Assembly: GCA_038530285.1 (NCBI GenBank)
Contig: JBCBCY010000003.1
Location: 62,001-126,000 of the forward strand
From: JASJAR01 sp038530285
Lineage (GTDB): Bacteria; Pseudomonadota; Alphaproteobacteria; Rhodobacterales; Rhodobacteraceae
Direction: 5' to 3'
Length of the DNA stretch: 64,000 nucleotides
This document shows, in pieces, positions 49,732 through 57,784 of this stretch. The stretch's first letter is position 1; every line of letters starts with the position of its first letter. Made by a program: the position numbers and the translations under genes. Under the pieces are notes generated by a model, which did no database searches, was not told the origin of the DNA, and saw only the letters and a program-made list of their open reading frames with translations.

Positions 49732-50529
49732 TTACAGCCCCTGAAAGCCTGACGTGTTTCTGGCTGGCAAAGACATGTCGCGAACGTCCCGCAGCAAGTC
49801 GATGAAACCAGCAACCTGGTGTGCCGCGGTCTGAGTGCCTTTCGTGGCCGTTGCAGCAGCGGCATTGCCCACCACCCCATGCGGGTTCACGTCCGTTGCG
49901 ATCCATCCCCGCGAGATCAACCCCACCGGCTTCACATTTGCAGTCTCGGCTGAAGAGACGAAGTTTTCGGCCAGTTCCATGTCGACCGTATGGGGCTGAA
50001 ACGCCAACATCAGCGAGGTTTCGACATCGCCGCCATGTATCCCGAAGGTCAGTTCGTGATCAGAAAACATCCCCTCAGGATGACCAAAGCTGCCCCACTG
50101 GCATTTCACCGCCAGCATATCGGCCCGCACGCGCAGTTCGCGCGTCAGGATCGAAATCAGGTCGAGGTTTCCGCCGTGGGAATTGACAATCACGATTTTC
50201 CGCAAGCCCGCGCGCGCCACGGACAGGCCAATGTCGAGCCAGGCCTTCAGAGCGCTCTCTGCGTCAAAAGTCACTGTGCCGGGCGCAAAAAGATGTTCGT
50301 TGGACTTGCCAACCGACTGGATCGGCAAAATACGAAGGTCCAGATCGTCAGGACAGGTTGCACACAATTGGTCCAGCATGCCGCCAGCGATCATCGTGTC
50401 GGTCCCAACTGGCAAATGGGGCCCGTGCTGTTCAATTGCCGCGGTAGGCAGGACGGCGATGGTTGTGTCCGGGTTGAGGTCCTTGAATTCAGCCGTGCGG
50501 TATTCGGCCCAGTGAAGGCGGCGGGTCAT
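49732..50529 (-). CDS. Creatininase-family amidohydrolase
   Basis: 265 residues. The metal-binding motifs are present: Glu and His in AAIEQHGPHLPVGTD, then NSHGGN near residue 115 and FGIHGGDVETSLMLA near 165. The family hydrolyses cyclic or small amides (creatinine, formamides in riboflavin/F420 synthesis, and others). It ends an operon running from 56103 down, and its ATG overlaps the stop of the upstream reductase by four bases. Together with the deaminase-like enzyme this suggests opening of a nitrogen ring or release of an amide. The substrate is not predictable from sequence alone. Confidence 0.9.
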   Translation of the reverse strand: MTRRLHWAEYRTAEFKDLNPDTTIAVLPTAAIEQHGPHLPVGTDTMIAGGMLDQLCATCPDDLDLRILPIQSVGKSNEHLFAPGTVTFDAESALKAWLDIGLSVARAGLRKIVIVNSHGGNLDLISILTRELRVRADMLAVKCQWGSFGHPEGMFSDHELTFGIHGGDVETSLMLAFQPHTVDMELAENFVSSAETANVKPVGLISRGWIATDVNPHGVVGNAAAATATKGTQTAAHQVAGFIDLLRDVRDMSLPARNTSGFQGL

Positions 50530-51164
50530 GCGGGGGTCCTTATGTCAGAGCGGGCCTCGTTCGGGCGCGGGGCCAAAAGCCGGTCAACGCGTTTTCGGCA
50601 TCGGGCCAAGTGCGCCGCCCGGCTGGTATCGCTGGAACTGTCCATCAGGTAATGGGCCGCAAAGGCCTTGCGACACCGGCGCGCGCACAACAAGCCCACA
50701 CCGCGGATCAAGGTGCGCCGGCCCGGCGCCCCGATAAACCGGGTCAGCCAGAAACTGGCCCCACAGGTCGTGAATACCCCCAACCGCGTGATATGTTGCA
50801 GGCCCGGCCGAATGGTATCCTGCGCGCCCTTTGGCATGATGAAGGCCACACCGGGCAACATCACCCGGTCGAGCCACCCTTTCAGCATCGCCGGAAGCCC
50901 ATACCACCAGGTCGGATAGACAAAAATCAGAGTGTCGCACCATTCAAGGGCTGCGGCATCTTCGGCAACGGGGCGGCGGTTTTGGTCTTCGTCTTCGTAC
51001 ACTTCCAACTCATGGGCGGTCAGCACCGGATCGAACTGCCGCTCGTAAAGGTCCAGAAGCCGAACCTCAGCGCCGTGGGCTTCAAGTCGCGCCAACACAA
51101 GGTCACGCACGGCAGCCGTGAAGCTCTCTGGCCGGGGGTGGGCGTACACGACGAGGGCGCGCAT
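50526..51164 (-). CDS. Flavodoxin-fold NAD(P)H:quinone oxidoreductase-like protein 1
   Basis: 212 residues. MRALVVYAHPRPESFTAAVRD at the start and DTLIFVYPTWWYGLPAMLKGWLDRVMLPGVAF in the middle are the FMN/FAD-binding pattern of the NQO1/KefF-like flavodoxin-fold group. It lies three bases downstream of a paralogue (51168-51746) that shares MRALVxxAHPxPESF and the MLKGWLDRV/ILKGFLDRV segment. The last 40 residues are basic and less conserved in character. It probably reduces a quinone or similar electrophile with NAD(P)H, or supplies reduced flavin to the pathway. Confidence 0.88.
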   Translation of the reverse strand: MRALVVYAHPRPESFTAAVRDLVLARLEAHGAEVRLLDLYERQFDPVLTAHELEVYEDEDQNRRPVAEDAAALEWCDTLIFVYPTWWYGLPAMLKGWLDRVMLPGVAFIMPKGAQDTIRPGLQHITRLGVFTTCGASFWLTRFIGAPGRRTLIRGVGLLCARRCRKAFAAHYLMDSSSDTSRAAHLARCRKRVDRLLAPRPNEARSDIRTPA

Positions 51165-51167
51165 GGC

Positions 51168-51746
51168 TCAGAACACCTTCATCTCTTGGCCGACGCGATT
51201 GAGAAACCCGTCTCGTTGCGCATCCGACGCGCGGTTCATGTCGTAAAGTGCGAGATAGCGCATCTTCGATGGGCGGCAGACGTGCCAGACCGCGCGGGTC
51301 ACGCACTTGCGGGGCGGGTCCCCCACCAGCATCGCGCGCATGCGGGTCCCGCCATAGGTCGTCACGGCGGCAAGCTTGCGAATATGCGTCAGGTTTGGTT
51401 TCACCTTGCCGTCTTCCAGGCGAAACGACACGCCGGGCAAAAACACGCGGTCTAGAAACCCTTTCAGGATTGCGGGATACCCGAAGTTCCACACCGGAAA
51501 GACCATGACCATCGCGTCTGCAGCCCGAACCCGGTCAACGTAGGCCGCGACCGGGCCGATGTTGTCGGGTTCTTCATGGTAGCCGCGCCGCTCAGCCTCC
51601 GTCAGGACGGGCTGGAACCCTTCGGCGTTCAGATCAAGGTCGTCCACTTCCCACCCTTGCGCATCCAGCGTGTCGACCACGCGGGTGTGCAAAGCGGCCG
51701 AAAAGCTCTCCGGGCACGGATGGGCAAAGAGCACCAGCGCTCTCAT
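51168..51746 (-). CDS. Flavodoxin-fold NAD(P)H:quinone oxidoreductase-like protein 2
   Basis: 192 residues: MRALVLFAHPCPESFSAALH, VMVFPVWNFGYPAILKGFLDRVFLPGVSF, and AVTTYGGTRMRAMLVGDPPRK. It is a paralogue of the next gene. The start is odd: the ATG at 51746 is immediately preceded by the paired-hairpin element (51752-51796), so no free Shine-Dalgarno exists between hairpin and start; AAGAG sits in the arm of the nearest hairpin. A TTG three codons earlier lies inside the hairpin. Translation could depend on hairpin opening or on coupling from the upstream gene. Confidence 0.87.
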   Translation of the reverse strand: MRALVLFAHPCPESFSAALHTRVVDTLDAQGWEVDDLDLNAEGFQPVLTEAERRGYHEEPDNIGPVAAYVDRVRAADAMVMVFPVWNFGYPAILKGFLDRVFLPGVSFRLEDGKVKPNLTHIRKLAAVTTYGGTRMRAMLVGDPPRKCVTRAVWHVCRPSKMRYLALYDMNRASDAQRDGFLNRVGQEMKVF

Positions 51747-51751
51747 GGCAC

Positions 51752-51796
51752 CCAAACTCTTGCAAGAGTTTGGCCCAGAAACTCAATAGTTTCTGG
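51752..51796. repeat. Paired-hairpin element, copy C, at a start codon
   Basis: A 10-bp stem CCAAACTCTT/AAGAGTTTGG with loop GC (51752-51773), one base, then a 9-bp stem CCAGAAACT/AGTTTCTGG with loop CAAT (51775-51796). It fills most of the 55-base gap between the FAD oxidoreductase stop and the reductase start inside the operon. Same plan as the elements at 2250 and 11360, but here within an operon rather than at a transcript end. Confidence 0.75.
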
Positions 51797-51801
51797 CGCG
51801 C

Positions 51802-53202
51802 TCATTCGGCAGCCTGCAGCTTTGGATAGGTGTACATCTCGCCAAAATCGAAATTGGGGTCGTCCCAGGCGATCATCTTACCGGGGTTCAGCAGCCCCTT
51901 GGGATCAGCCTCGCGTTTGAAGGCCAACTGCCGGTCGTCGACCGTCTGGCGCCCGCCTTCTTCCAGCGTATAGCGATGGGGGTTGAAGACCATCGCACCC
52001 GCGTCTTCGTGTATTTTGACGATCTCATCAAGCCGCTCTTCCGTGGTGAACTTCACCAAGCTCAGCCCGGCAAACATTACCTTGCCGTTCTCGCGCAGCA
52101 CTTCGAGGTGCTGCAGCACTTCAGGTGACAGATCCGATTGCATCTTTGCGATCAGTTTCTTGTGCTCGGGATAGCCATAGCGCACCTGCAGGTAAGTGAT
52201 CTCTGGGTCGACCTTCAGCGCGCGCAGTGTGGTATGGTTCCAACCGTATTCGAACACCGGACCGGGTTCGCGGGGCCAATCGTGGTCATCATTGCGGTAA
52301 ATCAGCCGTGCCTCTGGCCGCCGGCCAAGGAAGGTCAGAAAGCCGTCCATCGAATGGGGGGCGATCATCAGGCCGACAAGATTGGTGCCGGGGTCCACAT
52401 GGGGGGCGACCCGCTGGAAGTAGTCCTTGGCAATGGGGGCTTCGAACACGGTGCCAAGCTTCATCAGCACCCCGTCGAGATTGGCCAGATATTCGGCAAA
52501 AGCGACCGCGTCCATAAAATCATCGGTGGCCACGAACATCTCCACCCAGTCATAGGCGGGGGCGAGGGGCATCTCGATCTCGGTGATGATCCCGTTGGTG
52601 CCATAGGCATGCGATACGCGCGCCAGTTCTTCGCCGCGGAATTCGAGGACACGTGGCTCTTCTTCCATCGTCACGACCCGCAGGCGGATGATGTTGCCCA
52701 AATCTCTGAGCGAGCCCCAGGTGCACGACCCCACACCGCCAGAGCCCCCTGCGATGAAGCCGCCAATCGTCGCCGTTGCCCAGGTTGAGCTGAACATGCG
52801 GATTTCCTGACCCGAATGTGCCTTGGTGGCCGCATCGAGGTCCTTGAGCAATATGCCCGGCTCGCAGACCACCCGCCCGGGTGCCACCTCTTTCACGGCA
52901 TTGAGATGGCGCAGATGCATCACGCAGCCCCCCGCCAGCGGCATGGCTTGTCCGTAATTGCCCGTGCCTGCCCCACGCGTTGTGACCGGGCAGTCATGGG
53001 CATAGCAAACGCGCAGAATCTCGATCACTTCCGCCTCCGACCGAGGTGAAACCACAAAATCAGCGACCACATGATCCAAACGGTCCTTCAAAACCGGCGA
53101 GTACCAGAAGAAATCGCGGCTTTTGGCGCGGATCGCGGCATCGCTTTCGTCGATGTCCAGATGAGCGAGGGCAGCTTTGGCGGCGGCGATATTGGGTGTC
53201 AT
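51802..53202 (-). CDS. FAD-binding oxidoreductase (PCMH/GlcD type)
   Basis: 466 residues. The PCMH-type FAD domain is clear: DFVVSPRSEAEVIEILRVCY, PVTTRGAGTGNYGQAMPLAGG, ATIGGFIAGGSGGVGSCTWG and LRVVTMEEEP. The C-terminus (LLNPGKMIAWDDPNFDFGEMYTYP) closes the oxidase fold. Members oxidise hydroxy acids, sugars or heterocycles. Its start overlaps the stop of the amidohydrolase gene by four bases. In this operon it would supply the oxidative step in breakdown of the imported compound. Confidence 0.9.
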   Translation of the reverse strand: MTPNIAAAKAALAHLDIDESDAAIRAKSRDFFWYSPVLKDRLDHVVADFVVSPRSEAEVIEILRVCYAHDCPVTTRGAGTGNYGQAMPLAGGCVMHLRHLNAVKEVAPGRVVCEPGILLKDLDAATKAHSGQEIRMFSSTWATATIGGFIAGGSGGVGSCTWGSLRDLGNIIRLRVVTMEEEPRVLEFRGEELARVSHAYGTNGIITEIEMPLAPAYDWVEMFVATDDFMDAVAFAEYLANLDGVLMKLGTVFEAPIAKDYFQRVAPHVDPGTNLVGLMIAPHSMDGFLTFLGRRPEARLIYRNDDHDWPREPGPVFEYGWNHTTLRALKVDPEITYLQVRYGYPEHKKLIAKMQSDLSPEVLQHLEVLRENGKVMFAGLSLVKFTTEERLDEIVKIHEDAGAMVFNPHRYTLEEGGRQTVDDRQLAFKREADPKGLLNPGKMIAWDDPNFDFGEMYTYPKLQAAE

Positions 53203-54464
53203 GGACGCTCCATCAGATGATCAAGTTCGCTATAGCTCGGCAAGGTCCGCTCGATGGCCTGGCCGCCCCGCATCACCACGCGGTCGGCTTGTGGGCGGGC
53301 ATAAAATTCAGTCCATGAGCGGGCATTGAACAGTATCATATCGGCCGGCGCCCCGGGAATAAGCGATGGCGCCTCAATCCCCATTGCGGCGGCCGGGATT
53401 TCGTTGAACGATGCTGGCCAGTCGCTGCGCGAGTGATCAAGATGCCCGATCCGCGTGGCCTGGCGCATGACCTCGACCATGTCCAGATCGCCGTAGGCGT
53501 AAAACGGGTCGCGCGTATTGTCCGACGCAAAGGCAACGGGGATATCGCGGTCCTTCATCTCATGCACCAAGGTGATGCCGCGTCGCCGGGGCGTGCCAGC
53601 CCCGCGGTCCTGCAAATAAAGATTGCACATCGGCAGGCTGACCACGTCGATCCCGGCACGCGCAACCAGATCGAGCGTGTCCATCGCACGGGCGTCTTGC
53701 TGGGTTGAAAGCGAACAGCAATGGCCGACGGTGACCTTTGCGTCAAAGCCGGTCTCGATGACCTTTTGGGCGATGTCGCGCAGGGTTTCGCTGTCCGGGT
53801 CCAGCGTTTCATCCACGTGAAAATCGATGTTCAGGCCATATTCCGAAGCAAACCCAAGAAACCGGTCGAGCCGACCAAGAAGGTCCGGCACCGGGTAGGT
53901 GACCATCCCCAGGATGCCGCCACTGTCGGCGACGGTCTGCACCACATCTGGAAACCCGTCCGCGCCACCGATCTTTTCGCAGGACACAAGACAGGCGGCC
54001 TGCAATTCGATCCGACCGGCCCATTCATCGCGCAGGTCGCGAAAGACCGGAAAGCTGATGGCGTGCTGTGGCGGGATGGAATCGAGATGCGTGCGGATCG
54101 CCTTGGTGCCATGCGCCCATGCTGATCTCAGACCGAACTGCATGCGTTCGCGCACATCATCTGCCGTCCAGTTGGCTTCGCGGTCCGCCTGCACAGTCGT
54201 CAGCGCACCAAGGAAAGTGCCGTCGGGATTGGCCGCCCGCGGCCAGATATGCCCTTTGTCCAGGTGGGTGTGCATGTCGACAAAACATGGCAACACCATC
54301 GCGCGTTTCATGTCGATCTGAGGGCCTTGGGACTGACTGGCGATGTTGCCGCCCGAGATGGCGATATCGGTCTGTACCAGATCCCCGGGGCCGCCCATCA
54401 GGCAGGCCGGGACGGTGACATTTTTTAGTGTGAAGTCGCTTGCTGGAAGATCGACAAAATCCAT
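53199..54464 (-). CDS. Cytosine-deaminase-like amidohydrolase
   Basis: 421 residues. The metal-dependent amidohydrolase motifs match the CodA branch: VDMHTHLDKGHIWPR (first metal His pair), FHVDETLDPDSETL, VTVGHCCSLS and the Asp in ASDNTRDPFYAYGD. The enzyme probably deaminates or hydrolyses a pyrimidine-like or other nitrogen ring. Its ATG at 54464 overlaps the TGA of the permease gene by one base and has GGGAGG upstream. The direct coupling to the ABC permease suggests the transporter brings in its substrate or a precursor. Confidence 0.9.
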   Translation of the reverse strand: MDFVDLPASDFTLKNVTVPACLMGGPGDLVQTDIAISGGNIASQSQGPQIDMKRAMVLPCFVDMHTHLDKGHIWPRAANPDGTFLGALTTVQADREANWTADDVRERMQFGLRSAWAHGTKAIRTHLDSIPPQHAISFPVFRDLRDEWAGRIELQAACLVSCEKIGGADGFPDVVQTVADSGGILGMVTYPVPDLLGRLDRFLGFASEYGLNIDFHVDETLDPDSETLRDIAQKVIETGFDAKVTVGHCCSLSTQQDARAMDTLDLVARAGIDVVSLPMCNLYLQDRGAGTPRRRGITLVHEMKDRDIPVAFASDNTRDPFYAYGDLDMVEVMRQATRIGHLDHSRSDWPASFNEIPAAAMGIEAPSLIPGAPADMILFNARSWTEFYARPQADRVVMRGGQAIERTLPSYSELDHLMERP

Positions 54465-55321
54465 CAACCCTCCCGTCTGATGGCGCTTTCATGCCATTTC
54501 CGCAAAGCAAGGTGAGAGATCAGGCTGGTGATCGCAAAGATGACAACGCCCATAAGCGAGATCAGGATGAGCGCGGCATACAGACGCCCGAAGTTGAACC
54601 GGTAACTGGCTTCCAGAAGGGTCGAGGCCAAGCCAAGGCCCGTGCCCGCCCGGCCAATCACGAACTCGGCCACGACCGCGCCGATCAAGGCCAGCCCACC
54701 TGCAATTTTCAGCCCGCCCAAAAAGAATGGCAGGGCTGACGGGGCGGCGAGATAGCGCAACCGTTGCCAGCGGGAGGCGCCGTAGATGGTGAACAGATCC
54801 GACAGGTTGTGGTCGGCCGACTTCAGACCGATCGTCGTGTTCGACAGGATCGGAAAGAAGGCCACAATCCATGCGCAGATAAGGGCCGCGGTGAAGGCAT
54901 CGCCCACATAGATCTGCAACAAGGGCGCAATCGCGATCACCGGCGTGACTTGCAGGATCACCGCATAAGGGAAAAAAGACATTTCTGCCCATTTTGACTG
55001 GGTGAAGGCCACGGCCAGTGCGACCCCACCGATCACAGCCAGCATTAAGGCCAGAAGGGTCAGGCGCGTTGTGATCAACATTGCCGGCCACAACATCGCC
55101 CAGTCATTGCCAATCGATTGGGCCACCATAACCGGCCCGGGCAGGATGTAGTGCGGCACCTCGCCTATGGTCACGTAAAGATGCCATGCCAGCACAGACA
55201 GGATCATCACCAGGGAAGGGAGCGTCCATTTGGCAATCTTGTTGATCCGCGCAGACCGCGCACGGGCGAGTTCTTCTTTGTCCACGATGGGTTCTATGGT
55301 GCCGGTTTCGGAGATCGTCAT
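54464..55321 (-). CDS. ABC transporter permease (NitT/TauT type)
   Basis: 285 residues. Membrane helices include WTLPSLVMILSVLAWHLYV and MLITTRLTLLALMLAVIGGVALAVAFT, with about six in total. The EAA-type cytoplasmic loop reads YGASRWQRLRYLAAPSALPFFLGGLKIAGGLALIG. This is the SsuC/TauC/ThiX permease style. It is coupled to the ATPase gene upstream by a four-base overlap and to the amidohydrolase downstream. Confidence 0.92.
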   Translation of the reverse strand: MTISETGTIEPIVDKEELARARSARINKIAKWTLPSLVMILSVLAWHLYVTIGEVPHYILPGPVMVAQSIGNDWAMLWPAMLITTRLTLLALMLAVIGGVALAVAFTQSKWAEMSFFPYAVILQVTPVIAIAPLLQIYVGDAFTAALICAWIVAFFPILSNTTIGLKSADHNLSDLFTIYGASRWQRLRYLAAPSALPFFLGGLKIAGGLALIGAVVAEFVIGRAGTGLGLASTLLEASYRFNFGRLYAALILISLMGVVIFAITSLISHLALRKWHESAIRREG

Positions 55322-56103
55322 GCGGCAAGCTCCATTGCGTCATGCAAAGCTTCAGATGCTGCACGGCAGTGGGCGGCATATTCAGCTGAGGTACGGAAAT
55401 CTTCAGCGCGTGGATAGGGTGTGCCGACGGTCAGTTCCCGGATCACACGGCCCGGACGCGCTGCCATCACCACAATCCGGTCAGACAGGAACACGCTTTC
55501 AAAAACCGAATGGGTTACGAAAATCACCGTCGAGTTGATCCGCTCTTTCAGGTCCAGAAGGTCGTTATTGAGCTTGAAACGCGTGATCTCATCTAGGGCG
55601 GCAAAGGGCTCATCCATCAGGATAAGGCGCGGCTTGGTGACGATGGCGCGCGCAATCGAGACCCGCATCTTCATGCCGCCGGATAATTCGCGTGGATAGG
55701 AGGTTTGAAATTTCTCAAGCCCGACAAGCTTGAGCGCTTCCAAAATCTCATCGCGCACAGAGGTATAGGAAATGCCCTTCAGGCGAAACGGCAGCCAGAC
55801 GTTTTGCGCAACCGTTGCCCAAGGCATCAAGGTAGGTTCCTGAAACACCACGCCCAGATCATCAGTGCCCTGACCGCCGGCCCATTCAATCCTGCCGCGG
55901 GTCGGCTGCATCAGACCAGAAATAAGTCGAAGCGCAGTCGATTTGCCACACCCTGATGGGCCGAGAAGCGACAGGAAATCACCTTCATCAAGGTTCAGGT
56001 TCATGTCCTTCAACGCAACGATGTCGCCCGCGAATGTCTTTTCCACATGCGACATCCGCAGGAGTTCCGGGCGTTCGCCCAATGGCAAACGGGTGCTGGT
56101 CAT
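55318..56103 (-). CDS. ABC transporter ATP-binding protein (NitT/TauT type)
   Basis: 261 residues. Walker A is LGPSGCGKSTALRLISG, the Q-loop is VVFQEPTLMPW, the signature is LSGGMKMRVSIARAI, Walker B is LILMDEPFAALDE, and the H-loop is VIFVTHSVFE. This is the SsuB/TauB subtype. Eight extra codons upstream are possible, but the ATG at 56103 matches the family. The gene lies 62 bases downstream of the binding-protein gene and energises import of that protein's ligand. Confidence 0.93.
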   Translation of the reverse strand: MTSTRLPLGERPELLRMSHVEKTFAGDIVALKDMNLNLDEGDFLSLLGPSGCGKSTALRLISGLMQPTRGRIEWAGGQGTDDLGVVFQEPTLMPWATVAQNVWLPFRLKGISYTSVRDEILEALKLVGLEKFQTSYPRELSGGMKMRVSIARAIVTKPRLILMDEPFAALDEITRFKLNNDLLDLKERINSTVIFVTHSVFESVFLSDRIVVMAARPGRVIRELTVGTPYPRAEDFRTSAEYAAHCRAASEALHDAMELAA

Positions 56104-56165
56104 TGCGGCCCCCCGACGTTGGTTCAACCCGGACGCGGTCGCGCGCCCGGGCCCTTGTTTTGACC

Positions 56166-57164
56166 TTACTTGAGGTCCATTCCGACGCCATCTCCGACAA
56201 ACTGCGTCGTGTAGGTCGCCGAGTAATCAAGGTCTGCCCCGATGACCCCTGCCGAGACCATTTTGTTATAGAAGTCTTCGACCTTTTCGTCGGTGATCAC
56301 GCCGATACCGGCTTCAAGCGCGTCGCCCGAATCCACGATCCCGTTTTCCAGCATCTTCTCGATCGCATAGGCGATCTTGTCCGATGTCATCTCGGGGTTG
56401 GCTTCCTGGATCAGGGCATTGGCGGCGGCATTGTCGCCGTAAAGGTAGTTGTACCAACCCTTGATCGACCCATCGACAAAACATTCGACCACTTCAGGGC
56501 TCTCGTCGATGGTTCCCTGCATGGTCTCAATCGTGGTGGCATAGGTCGTGTAACCTGCATCCGCGATGAGGAAGACATTGGGTGTGAACCCGCCTTCTTT
56601 TTCAACCAGGTAGGGCTCGGACGACAAATAGCCCTGCATGCCGGTGCTGGTATCTGCAAGGAAGGGCGCGGGGTTAAACGTGTAAGGCACGCGCTGTTCT
56701 GCCGTGAAGCCGTATTCTGCCATCATCCACTGATAGTAGGATTGGAAGCCGTTGTCGCCAATCAGAAGCGTCAGGTCTTTCAGGTCTTCCCAGCTTTCGG
56801 CTTCACCCGGATGGGCGAGGATCACTTGAGGGTGCTTTTGAAATGCGGCTGCGACGGCCACGACGGGGATGTCTTCGACAGCGGCATTGAACGCCTGCAG
56901 AAGGTCGCCGCCCATGTGGAACTGGATGCGGCCGGCCAGCATCAAGGCACGGTTGTTGGCCTGCGGACCGCCCGGCACGATCGAGACCGAAAGGCCGCAT
57001 TCTTCGTAGGTTCCGTCAGCGACAGATTGGTAAAATCCACCGTGTTCGGCTTGTGCGACCCAGTTGGTGCCAAAGGTCACTTCAGTGAGGTGGCCGCCCG
57101 CAAAGGCCGCTCCGGCCGACATGGCGACGGCAGATGTTGCGAGCACAAGTGTTCTATAGGACAT
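56166..57164 (-). CDS. ABC transporter substrate-binding protein (NMT1/THI5-like)
   Basis: 332 residues with a GGAGGA site before the ATG and a clear signal peptide (MSYRTLVLATSAVAMSAGAAFA). The mature protein begins GGHLTEVTFGTNWVAQAEHGGFYQSVADG and carries VPGGPQANNRALMLAGRIQFHMGG, the pattern of THI5/NMT1-like binding proteins for pyrimidines, aromatic or sulfonate compounds. It has numerous Tyr/Trp/Phe residues for stacking on a ring (QSYYQWMMAEYGF). It is the first gene of the minus-strand operon. No TPP-riboswitch-like leader was found. Confidence 0.9.
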   Translation of the reverse strand: MSYRTLVLATSAVAMSAGAAFAGGHLTEVTFGTNWVAQAEHGGFYQSVADGTYEECGLSVSIVPGGPQANNRALMLAGRIQFHMGGDLLQAFNAAVEDIPVVAVAAAFQKHPQVILAHPGEAESWEDLKDLTLLIGDNGFQSYYQWMMAEYGFTAEQRVPYTFNPAPFLADTSTGMQGYLSSEPYLVEKEGGFTPNVFLIADAGYTTYATTIETMQGTIDESPEVVECFVDGSIKGWYNYLYGDNAAANALIQEANPEMTSDKIAYAIEKMLENGIVDSGDALEAGIGVITDEKVEDFYNKMVSAGVIGADLDYSATYTTQFVGDGVGMDLK

Positions 57165-57387
57165 AACGTTCCTCCAGATGTTTTTGTTCTGGGCACCACC
57201 AATGGCAATCTCGGGCCGGGTCCTAGAACCGGCGCGCGAAAAGACAGTGGATTCTCCCCGCCTCGCACAATCATTCATCGGACGGCGCCGATTCGCACGT
57301 TAATTCAGCAGATACGGCGCAAATCTGTAGGGGCTTGCCACAGCGCAGGGTTCTGGTGACCCTGTGCAGGACGCTAGGAGGCGAACG

Positions 57388-57780
57388 ATGAAAGCCCTGA
57401 CCCCCAGCGCGATTGCGCCCCCCTTTGCCGCCTATTCCCACGGGATTGAGGCGCCGGCCGGCCACCGGCTTATCGTGACGTCTGGGCAGTTGGGTCTGGC
57501 CGCCGACGGCAGCACGCCCGACGGGGCCGAAGCCCAGGCGCAAATCTGCTTTGACAATGTGCAGGCAATCCTGGCCGAAGCAGGGGCCGACGCCTCCCAT
57601 GTCATCCGCATAAATGCCTATGTCACTGACCGGTCGCATATGGCGGGCTATATGGCGGTCCGGGACGCGTGGCTGTCTGCCAGCCCCGTCAAACCAGCCT
57701 CTACCCTTGTGATCGTGTCCGGCTTCACCCGTCCTGAATTTGTGGTTGAGGTCGAAGTGACCGCTGCCGTTCCCGTCTAA
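57388..57780 (+). CDS. RidA family enamine/imine deaminase
   Basis: 130 residues. GQLGLAADGSTPDGAEAQAQICFDNVQAILAEAGADASHVIRINAYVTD and the late ASTLVIVSGFTRPEFVVEVEVTAA follow the Rid pattern. The usual Arg before the closing strand (xRxxVxV) reads RPEFVVEVE, so the substrate-holding arginine appears to be kept. Rid proteins hydrolyse reactive enamine or imine intermediates. It has AGGAGG six bases upstream and is divergent from the ABC-amidohydrolase operon across 223 bases, consistent with service to the same pathway. Confidence 0.88.
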   Translation: MKALTPSAIAPPFAAYSHGIEAPAGHRLIVTSGQLGLAADGSTPDGAEAQAQICFDNVQAILAEAGADASHVIRINAYVTDRSHMAGYMAVRDAWLSASPVKPASTLVIVSGFTRPEFVVEVEVTAAVPV

Positions 57781-57784
57781 TCAG

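Noticed and set aside
57165..57387. Thiamine or purine riboswitch before the THI5-like binding protein
   Set aside because: No CTGAGA...ACCTGA-type THI-box or other known aptamer core was found in the 223-base divergent region.
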